A DNA stretch of 62,517 bases from Schizophyllum amplum. Its lineage: Eukaryota > Basidiomycota > Agaricomycetes > Agaricales > Schizophyllaceae. The notes under the pieces are model-generated. The model saw nothing but the letters and a program-made list of their open reading frames with translations. It was not told the origin of the DNA and did not search any database. The position numbers and the translations under genes were made by a program. Below are positions 11,347 to 24,253 of the stretch, one piece after another. The stretch lies in the NCBI GenBank assembly GCA_007026445.1, contig VDMD01000128.1:1-62517 (forward strand), written 5' to 3'. How positions within the stretch are numbered: the stretch's first letter is position 1; every line of letters starts with the position of its first letter.

Positions 11347-13818
11347 ATGTCCGACGACAGGCAAGACGACGACGGGTCCAGCTACAGCTACAGCGGCGCA
11401 AGACCGCAGTCAATACTTTCGTCAGCGGCCTTCCTCCGCCGTACGCAGTCCCCTCCCACCGATGATGAATAATGCGGCTTATCGCTGCTACTACCAGAGC
11501 TATTGCTTCGCGAGGATGATCCAGACACAGACGCATTCCTGGATATCCTACGTCTCCAGGTTGCGAGCAGACAAGGCGAAGAAGAAGAGAATGACGAAGA
11601 TTACGAAGACGAGGACGAAGACCCATACGACGGACCGAACTATGCTCAAGAACCATTCTTCCCCCCTGTCATCGAACCGAAGAAGGAGGGGCTTGAGCTC
11701 CTGATGAGCGGGGAATTTGGCAGGGTGGGGAACAAGATGCGCGCAAGGCAAGACCGCTTCGATCTCCCAATGTCCGTCAGAGCACAGCGCGCCACACAAC
11801 GTCCATCTGTTTTCAAGGAGGACTACAATTATGTGCGTCATTTCTACCCTTCTGTTTTTATGCCTCACCGCTCCCAAATAGAGTCTCATACCAAATACGA
11901 ACGGCACAGCTGTCGCTTCGTATACCGCCAACGTATACACTGGCCAGTATTCACAAGGTGCTGTGAAGTCTTGCTAAGTGTCTGCAAATGCCTGACTCCT
12001 CCCCGCAACTTCAGACTCTTCGTTCTATTACACGTGCTCTCAAGGTATCTTCTATCCTACCGTCAATATTGCACCATGCTCACAGATCCTAGATTTCGAG
12101 TTACACATCTACGACACTACGAAGCCCCTTGCTTCCCACGCGCAATACAACGCTGCCACCCGTCAATCCAGCTACCGAGGCGCTGGGAGAGACAGCGTCC
12201 AGACACGTATGCCAATCAAGCAGTCGATACAAGGACAGTACGGTAATTGGACCATCACCGATGCGAACCTCTCGCCGGATAATGAGAGGTAAAGTTGACG
12301 GTCTCCTGCATCTACCCGCAATTAACATGCGTATAGGATGATCTATTCGACCATCGTGAGTAGTCTATCGTGCGGATGGCCTGCTGCTGACGCCCACCCA
12401 GTCGCCCGATGTCTACATGACGAAGACGAACGATCCAGATCCGGAACAGACGCTGATCTCCTTTCGAGATGGACAGCAGTCCAGACGTGGACGTGGATGG
12501 TTATCGGGCTCTGACTTTGGCATATGGAGCTGCAAGTTTTCGGCGGACGGGAACGAGGTCGTAGCGGGAGGGCACGGCAAGATATTTGGTGAGTAGCTGA
12601 AGAGTTGAATTGGTTCCATGCTCTGGCTCATTGCCATGCCCTCAGTTTACGATCTTCTGGCTGACCGCCGGACTGTCAAGATTGAAGCGCATCAAGCTGA
12701 TGTGAATAGTTGTTGCTGGGCGGACACTGCGTCAGGGAATGTGCTGATATCTGGATCGGACGATTCGTTCGTCAAAGTTTGGTAGGTCGCTCCGTCGTCA
12801 ACTTTGAACTGCCACTGACGTTACTCGTCAGGGATCGAAGATCCCTTGGCGCCTCAGCGAAGCCGTCTGGTGTGCTTGCTGGCCATACGGAGGGCATCAC
12901 TTATGGTGACCTGCATAAACATCGATGCACTAATGACCTTACTCACACGGTTTTTGCAGTCTCTGCCAAGGGTGACGGCCGATATATCATTTCCAACGGC
13001 AAGGATCAGTCTTTGCGGCTCTGGGATCTGCGGAAAATGCACAGCAGCGATGACTTTGACACCTTTAAGCACAAAAGTTACTCGACCAACTTTGATTATC
13101 GGTGGGTCACAGTCGCGTGGTAACCAATCATGGGCACGGAACTTAAACTCGACCGTTAACAGATACCCTCCTTTCCCGCGCCCGAAGTGGCTCGCACACC
13201 CGAAAGACTGCAGCGTCATGACCTTCCGCGGACACTCCGTTATGCGGACACTTATCCGTTGCCATTTCAGTCCGGCGGAGACCACAGGACAACAATACAT
13301 ATACTCAGGCTCTGCCGATGGACAGATACACGTATGCTTCTGCGTTCAAGCCGCCTGTATCGATGTCTGACATCTCTCGCAGATATGGTCTCTGGATGGC
13401 CGTGTAGTGCAGGTCCTTGACCGTAGTCAGACTATGGATATGGCATTCGACCCGTCCGACCCCGAGCTGCCGAAACGGAAGGGCAGGTCAGCATATATCT
13501 GCCCATTTCATCTCGTCGCGAATTCCGCTGACCTGCTGCCACAGGAACCCTTGCATGGTCCGCGACGTCAGTTGGCACACCTACCAACCAATATTGATGA
13601 GCGCCGGTTGGGAAAACCGCATGAGCGGTAGTACAGTTGCGCAACATCATTGGAAGGGCCTCTCGAAGATGAGGTATAACCTCGAGGACTGGGTAGAACA
13701 GCAGGAAGCGGAGGCCACCGAAACAGCGGCTATACGTCGTCACATGCCAGGCTACATGGCGATGGATACCGATTCCGACCCGGAAGATGAAGACTATATC
13801 TTTTCGGACGATGAGTAG
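11347..13818 (+). CDS. DCAF11/WDR23-type WD40 substrate receptor of CUL4-DDB1
   Basis: At least a dozen small exons. The first join is 11440 to 11498 (57-nt intron); later joins restore the frame at each WD repeat. The N terminus is acidic (EEEENDEDYEDEDED). The family blocks follow: FELHIYDTTKPLASH, GNWTITDANLSPDN, GIWSCKFSADGNEVVAGG, VNSCCWADTASGNVLISGSDDSF, KVWDRRSLG, LRLWDLRKM and YIYSGSADGQIHIWSLDG, ending with an acidic tail (DSDPEDEDYIFSDDE). Two WD-x-R motifs (VWDRR, LWDLR) are the DDB1-contacting signature of DCAFs. DCAF11 homologues target regulators for ubiquitination; the fungal substrate is unknown. The deduced protein is continuous, with no disruption. Confidence 0.88.
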
Positions 13819-13979
13819 GATGAGTATCGCTAGAGGGACCCCGCCTGCGCGCTTTTATCTGCATGCTTTCTGTTTTGCTGGTCTTCCGCTTCCGCCTTCG
13901 TCACTTGTGTACTGTAATAACATCCCCTGTACCGTATCCCATATTTGCAATGCTCTAGGATTGGCTATGTATGCTCAGG

Positions 13980-14010
13980 CCCAGTAAGAACAGGCTATGA
14001 CGCGGTCGAG
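13980..14010 (+). repeat. left terminal inverted repeat
   Basis: Core AACAGGCTATGACGCGGTCG matches the reverse complement of 15213-15243 at 29 of 31 positions over the full repeat. Confidence 0.85.
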
Positions 14011-15212
14011 TAGATTCGGACGAAAACGAACGACCGTGATCTGTCCTATGGCGTTCGCGCAGAAACGGCATCCACTCGATTGTCGTTCGTTTTGTTTCGA
14101 GCGCGATCAAGCAAGATAGAATCAGAGCTGACGTCGGATTGACTTCGGGGTAACTAAAAAGCATCCCGCCAGCTGCTGCTGGCAGGCTCGTTGCAGTCCT
14201 TTCTGGTCATACTGGGCTCGTTTGTGCTCGAAAATGGATTTCTATTGCATATGCTATATAATACAATAGGGCACTACATACAACGAGTACGGTACGTAAA
14301 TACAGCAATAGCGACAGCTCGCGAGCGCGGAGGCCCACCGTGGAGAGAAAGTCGATGCCCTGGCCCGCGAACGGCGTCCTCTTGACAAACCTTCGGGCAC
14401 AATACCCTTCACGCTATCCAAGTTGCGGAGGAGCGGAGGGCGTTCGTGAGCTTCGTGCGCGCGTACGCTATGGAGAGCATCGCTAAGCCCGCACCGCACC
14501 TTCACGACCCCGTCGTCGCCGAGCTGGATGAGGGCGGCGTGCTGCTCGCCCGAGATGCGCCTGCTGTGCGCGGTATGGGGAAGGAGGGGAACAATGGTCG
14601 TGCCAGGCGCCGATGACGGGGCCTTTGCAATAGGAACATCAGTTATGCAGTGTCTATGGGAGCACAAGGACGCACCCAGGGCACCCTTGTTCTTTGTCCG
14701 CTCCCTGCGTTCCGACCGTGCGTTTCACCCTCTTAGCGCCGTTAGCCATGGTCTGCCGCGAGTGCCGCTAGTGCTAAGCAAACAGACTATATGACCCTTG
14801 GACAGCACTGGCTCGAGATGCATCGTCGACGGTCAGACAGAGGGAATAATGAAGATGCTTAGCGGACAATGGGAAAAGAGAAGGTGGAAGTTGGAAGGAA
14901 GGGAGACGCGAGAAATTTGCTGAAGACAACGAACGAAGGTCGTGGGAAATAGGCTGGAAACAGCCGGTCGACTTCGACGCGAATTCGACGCGAAGCGCGA
15001 AGTCCAAGTTCGGGCACGTCACATGTGGGAGATTCTGCTTTCCGTTTCGTGCTCGTTCTCAAGTTCGCAAAATTTTGCAGTCTTGCAAAATCTATTTACA
15101 GACATGTTGCCATGAAATGAAACGGACGAAATCGTACGTCTGCATCGGAAAACCCGCTGGCGTTCGACCTCATCAGACCTAGGTCCGTTTTGCCATATCT
15201 CGCTAGTTCCGG

Positions 15213-15243
15213 CTCGACCGCGTCATAGCCTGTTTTCACTGGG
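15213..15243 (-). repeat. right terminal inverted repeat
   Basis: Inverted partner of 13980-14010; reads CTCGACCGCGTCATAGCC.. on the plus strand. Confidence 0.85.
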
Positions 15244-15432
15244 GCTCAGGATTGACTATGTTTTCAAAGCACACTGCAACTCCACGTTGAGTATCGAATG
15301 CTGAACGTCGTAGGTGCGCTTCGGGATCTTCCGGCCGCTAAGTCGAGTCTCGGCAGCCGCTCTTGATCAACACCGCCTCAACGCATTCGCTATGACCGGC
15401 CGCCAATTGCATCCCTCCTGTCCTGCTCTACC

Positions 15433-16372
15433 ATGACCGCAGTTCCCGAGATCAATGGCTTTCCACCTGGTTACTTCGTGATACGCTCCATCGCCTGCGA
15501 CAGGCTGTGGGACGTGTCGGGCGACAGTGTCGAGGACGGCACGGATGTGATCCTGCACCCTGTAAAAGAACCGTCCCTTGTGGAATGTACGCCCCCCCCC
15601 CTTCTGTTTTTAGGTTGAGCAGCACTCAGACATGCTTGGAATAGCGCGACGCACGCCTGAATCGAATAACCAGGTGAGCATAGACATGGCTCCTTCATGT
15701 GAAGGCTAACTGCATCCTCCAGGTCTTCTACGTGGATACCTCGGGTGCTTTGTGCTCTAGGTCCTCCGGTCATGCCCTAGACATAGAAGGTGCGCCCTAC
15801 TCCTCTCGTAAGTGTTGAAGGCACCGAATGCGCATCCAGGGAGCCGTATCGTCTTGCGCCACAGGCGCCCCGTTTCCCTACCCTACCCCAATCAGTATTC
15901 ACATCCCCTTCCGCGCTTCGTATACTCTCCAGAGAGTGGACAAATCGCAGTTCACTTCTCGTGCGATCCAGCCTACCTCCCTCAGCCGGCCCCGCACAGT
16001 GCATGGCAGGACAAGGTCTACCTGCTCACTTCGGTCCCGAAACGCCGCCCGCGCAACTTCCTGGATGATGCCTCGCAGTTCCTCGCGACCAATGTGGCTT
16101 CGCCCATTGCGACGATCTTCGGAGGTCCCCGCATCAACACAGCGACGCCAGAGGCGGTTGCGCACGTCGACATCGATCTCAAGGAGAACGAGGTTCTCGA
16201 GGAGGAGCGTGCTGAAGAAGACGAAGTGGACGATTCGACGGACAAGGATAGGGACCTGCGGATGCTGCGGCTAGGCCGAGATGCGCGCGAGGCTGGTGGC
16301 GCCGCGCGGAACCGCCGACGATGGGAGATCGTACAGCTGAGGAATGCGGACAGGAGAACGGGACCGATCTAA
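15433..16372 (+). CDS. ricin-B-fold (beta-trefoil) lectin-like protein
   Basis: Four exons (15433-15586, 15630-15673, 15723-15789, 15840-16372) give 265 residues in frame. The N-terminal half has trefoil features of the fungal ricin-B-type lectin family: PPGYFVIRSIACDRLWDVSGDSVEDGTDVILHP resembles the usual opening Y-x-I-x-(S/N)-x(n)-L-D-V, then NNQVFYVDTSGALCSRSSGHALDIEG. The C-terminal half (FLATNVASPIATIFGG onwards) is acidic then basic and not part of the trefoil. No signal peptide is seen, so it is probably cytosolic. Such proteins bind glycans, but the sugar cannot be read from sequence. Intron 1 holds a run of ten C's. It lies 189 bp downstream of a transposon. Confidence 0.75.
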
Positions 16373-16635
16373 GGGGCTGTCTAATGTTAAAGGTGTATTT
16401 GCTTGATTTTTGATTGTACAAGTACTTTCGGACAACACATGTTTATGCAGTGACTGACCTTCTCGCTTAGCATGACCTGCGCTCTGGCGCTTGGACATGA
16501 AGTCAAGTGGGGCCTTCCCCGCGGCGAATGCCTCATGTTATCTCACTCAGTCGTCGCCGCATCACGCTCTCCAGCTTGCTTCCTGCTATCAAGTGCACTT
16601 CTCGCACCCTCGGCCCAAAACTCGGAGGTCTCAAG

Positions 16636-18495
16636 ATGCTGAGAACGTTACCTGTGTTTGCCCTCCTCGTCGTTGGCGCTCGCGCTCATCTCGGCGAGCA
16701 AGAGCACCTCCGCATCGAGCTTGATGAGCTCGTTAAGCAGGGCACTCCTATCGGCAGCGATAGCGTCAAATCTCCTCGATGGCTAGAGAAATATGGGCCT
16801 CAGTTCGACCAGACCTTCAGTGGTCCTCTGTCGTTCTCGCACCTGCCTTACCACACGTGCCTTGAGCAGGAAGCGCTCGACTACGATATCGCAGTCATCG
16901 GCATGCCCTTCGACACCGGTACGGAATTTCAATGTTAACACTCCCATGTAGGCGCTCATAACCTCTATAGCTGTGACCTACAGGACTGGGTCAGCCCTCT
17001 GCGTTGATTTCCTGTATATTTATCCTTGAACGTCGGTTCGTTCAGCGCACGATTCGGGCCTTACGCGATACGCTCAGGCAGTCGCAGGCAAATGGGCTCG
17101 CGAGGTAAGCAGCGTACACGCCGCCTTGGGTAGACCTGATCTATCTTATCAGGTTACACGATGGCGTGGGGGATGAATCCCTACGAGTCTGGACTGAAGA
17201 TTGTAGACTGCGGTGATGTCAGTGTGTTCTGCAGCAGCATCGACCTTGCGGCTGACTGGTATGCCAGATCCCAGTCTCGCCTTTCGACAACGCGCTCGCC
17301 ATCGACCAGATGGAAGTCGCGTACAATACTCTTATAGGACGACCGACTACGCATTTGACCGGTACCCAGCCACTCGGCAAGGATGGCGCAGAACACCCGC
17401 GGATAATCAGGTATGTGTATTTGCGGCTTTGGGCGTGAGCGGATGGTTGAATGCCTATCTCCCTGTAGCTTAGGCGGAGACCACACAATTGCTAGCCTTT
17501 TGCTTATGTCAACGCATTGGCTGGTCTGATCTACTGTCTTCGCAGGTTTTGCCTATTCTGCGCTCGCTGTACAAGACGTACGGACCGATCACAGTCATCC
17601 ACTTTGATGCGCATCTGGTAAGTCAAAACCCTCTGCAAAGTGCCGTTCCATGTCTTACTTTAGCGACCAAGGACACCTGGCCGGCCTATGTCGGCACGAC
17701 TTCCCCTCAGTCGCGGGTCACGCACGGCACTTTCTTCTACCTCGCGCAAGAAGAGGGCTTGATGTCGAACCACAGCATTCACGCCGGAATCCGATGCAAG
17801 ATGAATGCAGGCTTTTACTCCATCTTTGCAAGGCGCATATTATATTGATGATCTACCAGGGAGCAGAGGACTTGGAGAATGACGCTGCTGTTGGCTTCAA
17901 AGTGGTTGCGACCGACGACCTTGACGATCTAGGCGTTCCTGAAGTGGTCAAGCGCATAAGAGACCGCGTCGGAGACTCGCCCGTTTACCTGAGGTATCGT
18001 CGTACTACCGCCATTGAGGATGGATATTGACGCCTGAATGCATAGTCTCGACATCGATGTCATTGACCCAGGGCTTGCCCCGGCTAGTGAGTAGTGGTTT
18101 CATTTATTTTCTTCTCATTTGTCACTGAATCACATCAAGCTGGCACGCCGGAAGCAGGGGGGTGGACAACCCGCGAAGTCAAGCGTATCTTGCGTGGACT
18201 AGCTGGACTGAACTTTGTGTACGTGTTTATGGTCCTGTGTGGTATGAACTAAGACTCACTAAGTCACAGTGGCGCTGACGTTGTGGAGGTTGCTCCGGCG
18301 TATGATCACGGTGAGTGGCACCGATTTCGACAATCGCGCTGAATATCTCAACTGATATCACTTGCCTCAGCCGAGATTACTGGCATCGCGGCTGCCGACA
18401 TCGTACACGATTTCCTCTCGATGATGATGGAGAAGACTGTGCCGAAGGGTGGATATCCGTACGCGACGCCGCTTCACATCGTTGACGAGCTGTAG
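16636..18495 (+). CDS. secreted agmatinase-type ureohydrolase
   Basis: Arginase/agmatinase fold enzyme that hydrolyses a guanidino substrate (agmatine-like) to urea with a binuclear manganese centre. All metal-binding motifs are present after splicing: GGDHT, HFDAHLD and SLDIDVIDP. Other family blocks are ARFGPYAIRSGSRR, YVGTTSPQSRVTHGTFF and GADVVEVAPAYDH. The N terminus MLRTLPVFALLVVGARA is a typical signal peptide, so the enzyme is probably secreted or vacuolar. About ten exons. Two introns use GC instead of GT donors (17491-17545 and 17807-17859); both are needed to join GGDHTI to VLPILRS and KMN to GAEDLE. The exact substrate is not certain from sequence. Confidence 0.85.
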
Positions 18496-18870
18496 TGTGC
18501 CGTACATACGTACCTACAACCACTCACGAATGAGGAAATGTAGAATGTCCCAAATATGCTTGTAAGTTGTCAGGATGGACGCCTGTCTCGGGAGTACTGA
18601 CACGCCCGCAAACATTCGCGCACAGTCGGTATGACAAAATCTGACACGGTATGGGTCCACTTGACAATGTTGTAGGTTCAAGTCCAAATCCGGCGCTCTC
18701 GGCCTCTCACGTGACTGCCGCCGAAAAGGCTGACCGAGATCGATAAGGGCCGTACAAATTTTGGAAGCCCATCCTCCTTCGTTTCCTTGACCTGTCCCCG
18801 ACAGTCATCAGAGACTGTCGCCTCCCACCAAAAGCGCTTTCTCACTCGATCCCTTCAAAAACTAGACACC
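18496..18870. promoter_or_regulatory. eEF2 promoter and 5' leader region
   Basis: The segment between the agmatinase stop and the eEF2 start is pyrimidine-rich in its last 100 bp (TTTCCTTGACCTGTCC.., TTTCTCACTCGATCCC..), as expected for a translation-machinery gene. A weak tRNA-like B-box near 18664 does not fold. Confidence 0.4.
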
Positions 18871-21758
18871 ATGGTGTGAGTGCCCACCGCTTCACCTCGT
18901 CCTTCTCGTCGTACTGATCGCCGATGCAGCAACTTCACCATAGGTCAGTAACAACGTGTTGCGTTTTGAGGGGCATAATGCAAACCGCCGATCTTTTCAG
19001 ACCAGATTCGTGGGCTTATGGACAAGCCCACGAACATCCGTAACATGAGTGTTATCGCCCATGGTGAGTCTTGACAGCCATACGATCCGGATGCGTTGCT
19101 GACTGTGCACAGTCGACCACGGGAAGTCCACCCTTACCGACTCTTTGGTGTCCAAGGCCGGTATCATCGCCTCCGCGAAGGCGGGTGACATGCGTTTTAC
19201 CGACACAAGAGAGGACGAGAAGGAGCGTGGTATCACGATCAAGTCGACCGCCATTTCGATGTACTTCGAGGTCGACAAGGACGATGTCTCTGCCATCAAG
19301 CAGACTACCGTTGGTGCGTCAGCTCGCAAAAATCCGTTGTCCGCGACCTGACCAGGCTTTAGGCACTGACTTCTTGATCAACTTGATCGACTCCCCTGGT
19401 CACGTCGACTTCTCTTCGGAGGTCACTGCCGCCCTTCGTGTCACCGACGGTGCTCTTGTCGTCGTCGACTGTGTTGAGGGTGTTTGCGTCCAGACGGAGA
19501 CTGTCCTGCGCCAGGCGCTCACGGAGCGTATCAAGCCCGTTGTCGTCATCAACAAGGTCGACCGTGCTCTCCTTGAGCTCCAGGTCAGCAAGGAGGACCT
19601 CTACCAGTCCTTCCAGCGTACGGTCGAGTCAACCAACGTCATTATCTCGACGTACCACGACGAGGCCCTCGGCGATGTCCAGGTCTACCCTGAGAAGGGT
19701 ACCGTCGCGTTCGGTTCTGGTCTGCACGGCTGGGCCTTCACCCTCCGTCAGTTCGCCACCCGCTACGCCAAGAAGTTCGGTGTCGACAAGGAGAAGATGA
19801 TGGCTCGTCTTTGGGGCGACAACTACTTCAACCCCGCCACTAAGAAGTGGTCGACGAACGGCACAACGGCCGACGGCAAGCAGCTCGAGCGTGCCTTCAA
19901 CCTCTTCGTCCTCGACCCCATCTTCCGCATCTTCGACGCTGTCATGAACTTCAAGAAGGACGCGATCGGCCCCATGCTCGACAAGCTCGACGTGAAGCTC
20001 GCTCAGGATGAGCGTGACCTCGAGGGCAAGGCCCTGCTCAAGGTCGTCATGCGCAAGTTCCTGCCTGCTGGTGACTCCCTCTTGGAGATGATAGTCATTA
20101 ACCTTCCTTCGCCCGCTACCGCTCAGCGCTACCGTGTCGAGACCCTTTACGAGGGTCCCCTCGACGATGAGTCCGCCATCGGTATTCGCGACTGTGACCC
20201 CAAGGCCCCCCTGGTGCTCTACGTCTCCAAGATGGTGCCGACCTCCGATAAGGGCCGCTTCTACGCCTTCGGTCGTGTCTTCTCCGGCACGGTCCGCTCT
20301 GGCCCGAAGATTCGCATTCAGGGCCCTAACTACACCCCGGGCAAGAAGGAGGACCTGTTCATCAAGTCCGTCCAGCGTACCGTCCTCATGATGGGTCGCT
20401 ACATCGAGCCTATTGAGGACTGCCCGGCGGGTAACATCGTTGGTCTCGTCGGTATCGACCAGTTCCTGCTCAAGAGCGGTACCCTTACCCAGTCGGAGAC
20501 GGCCCACAACATGAGGGTCATGCGCTTCTCCGTCTCTCCCGTCGTCCAGGTCGCCGTTGAGGTCAAGAACGCCGCCGATCTTCCCAAACTCGTCGAAGGT
20601 CTCAAGCGTCTCTCCAAGTCCGACCCCTGTGTCCAGGCCTGGATCTCTGAGACTGGTGAGCACATCGTCGCTGGTGCCGGTGAGCTCCACCTGGAGATCT
20701 GCTTGAAGGTGAGCATACATTCCGTGTCTCCTCGTTCATGATTAACATATGTTCAGGATCTCCAAGAGGACCACGCCGGTGTCCCTCTCAAGATCTCCGA
20801 CCCTGTTGTCCCGTACCGCGAGACCGTCAAGGCCGAGTCGTCGATGGTTGCTCTGTCCAAGTCGCAGAACAAGCATAACCGTCTCTACGTCAAGGCCATG
20901 CCGATCGAGGAGGAGCTGTCGCTGGCCATCGAGTCCGGCAAGGTCAACTCTCGCGACGATTTCAAGGCCCGTGCCCGTATTCTCGCGGACGAGTTCGGCT
21001 GGGATGTCACCGATGCTCGCAAGATCTGGTGCTTCGGTCCCGACACCACCGGCCCCAACTTGCTCGTCGATGTCACGAAGGGTGTGCAGTACCTCAACGA
21101 AATCAAGGACTCCTGCGTCGCTGCCTTCCAGTGGGCAACGAAGGAGGGCGTGTGCGCTGAGGAGAACATGCGTGGTATCCGCTTCAACATCCTCGATGTT
21201 ACGGTAGGTCTATCGCCTCCCTTGTAGCTTGCAGGATTGACGCCTCTCCAGCTCCACGCCGATGCCATTCACCGTGGTGGTGGACAGCTCATCCCCACTT
21301 GCCGTCGTGTCTGCTACGCCGCCTGCCTGCTCGCGACGCCCAGTCTCCAGGAGCCGGTCTACCTCGTCGAGATCCAGTGCCCGGAGAACGCGATCGGTGG
21401 TATCTACTCCTGCTTGAACAAGCGCCGTGGCCAGGTCTTCAGCGAGGAGCAGCGCGTCGGCACGCCCATGTTCACCGTCAAGGCCTACCTCCCCGTCGCG
21501 GAGTCCTTCGGTTTCAACGGCGAGCTTCGGTCACATACCGCCGGCCAGGCCTTCCCTCAGTCCGTCTTCGACCACTGGGAGTTGATGAACGGCAGCCCGC
21601 TCGAGAAGGGCAGCAAGATGGAGGAGCTCGTCCGCACCATCCGCACGCGCAAGGGTCTCAAGGTATGCGTTGTGGTCGCCGCATTGATGTTTCAAGTGCT
21701 GACGATGTCTTTTAAGCCCGACATTCCTGCGCTGGACACCTACTACGACAAGCTGTAA
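18871..21758 (+). CDS. EFT2: eukaryotic elongation factor 2 (translocase GTPase)
   Basis: Eight exons: 18871-18875, 18930-18943, 19001-19063, 19113-19313, 19363-20708, 20757-21203, 21252-21662 and 21717-21758. They sum to 842 residues, exactly the usual eEF2 length. G1 is within [14 protein letters not shown], switch I within [16 protein letters not shown]3 is DSPGHVD and G4 is NKVDRA. The diphthamide loop [12 protein letters not shown] is intact with its target His. The C terminus [13 protein letters not shown] matches the family. It drives ribosomal translocation using GTP. Codon use is strongly biased to C-ending codons (CTC, GTC, AAG), the pattern of very high expression. The first coding exon has 5 nt and the second 14 nt. 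Confidence 0.97.
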
Positions 21759-22125
21759 TGACCTGTATCGCGATGATCGTAACTTGTACGAAGGGTCTCT
21801 TGTACTGTGCCGCGCTTGACATTGTGTTGTTGTGACAGTAGTTGTTTTTTTCTTATCATCCTTTCTTATCTCATTGTACGAATACACTCTCGCCTCGCGA
21901 GATCATGTAAAGACCGTCTGAATGGCTGAGATTAAGGCTCGAGACTTGCCACATACCTACTTAGTACTTGGTTGGAAGTGACTTGGAAGCTCGCCGCTCG
22001 GCGCCTTTGTGATCCGAGGGAATGTGGCCAGACCGATCCGATCTCCCGATAATCGCGTGTGATGAGTTCTGTAAGCGCTCGACGTTCGCCGCCCCCAGCT
22101 CCCTGCGCTCATCCCCCCTGGTGTC
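21759..22125. other. intergenic, eEF2 3' UTR and MetAP2 promoter
   Basis: T-rich just after the eEF2 stop (TTGTTTTTTTCTTATC), consistent with a 3' UTR. No further gene seen. Confidence 0.5.
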
Positions 22126-23859
<1,734 letters not shown>

Positions 23860-24253
23860 GAGCTCGGTAGAACCTCACGCCTGTGCACCACTTGTCCCCA
23901 ATATCACGAGGCTGAGGTGGCGAACTGTCAAATTTTACACCGATCTTCGAAGCGACATCCTTGAGCCTTCCCGTAAGAGCCAGCTGCCTTACGCTGCATA
24001 GACCGACGGAGGTTGTCAGATGCCACACGGAAGCCAACAGATGGGCTGCGATTTGAACATGATTACACGTGATCTCTGAATGTGGGGCAGTAACGCCGGT
24101 TTCCGCATTTGGGCGGCTTTTGTGCTATGAATAGCCGCTGCAGCGCCTCACGGACGCTTTCATGGCTGCCTCTGCGCTCCTTGGCTCCTACCACGTCAAC
24201 GCTCTGGCAACCACCAAGATCGAAAAACATAAACTCCCCGGCTTTGGCACCTA
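23860..24253. other. intergenic, no gene seen
   Basis: Holds the MetAP2 3' UTR and the promoter of the hydrolase gene. An upstream ATG near 24162 opens a frame that stops at the base before the chosen start, so it may act as an upstream ORF. Confidence 0.4.

Larger units (their letters stand above)
13980..15243. mobile_element. non-autonomous DNA transposon with 31-bp terminal inverted repeats
   Basis: The first 31 bases (13980-14010, starting CCCAGTAAGAACAGG) and the last 31 bases (15213-15243, ending CCTGTTTTCACTGGG) are inverted copies differing at two positions. The heptamer GCTCAGG flanks the element directly on both sides (13973-13979 and 15244-15250), like a target-site duplication. 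The 1,264-bp interior has no transposase and only short frames, so mobility would depend on an enzyme supplied elsewhere. It sits between DCAF11 and the lectin-like gene, away from the exons. The ends and 7-bp duplication do not let me name a superfamily; hAT (usually 8 bp) is the nearest guess. Confidence 0.8.

Noticed and set aside
14254..14667. 137-codon minus-strand frame in the transposon
   Set aside because: No resemblance to transposases or any family; it overlaps the plus-strand fragment without better codon use.
18610..18700. tRNA-like A-box and B-box (GGTTCAAGTCC) before eEF2
   Set aside because: The T-stem pairs at only three of five positions and no acceptor or anticodon stem can be formed on either strand.
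19629..20720. 363-codon antisense open frame inside eEF2
   Set aside because: It mirrors the strong codon bias of eEF2 on the other strand and has no motif of its own.
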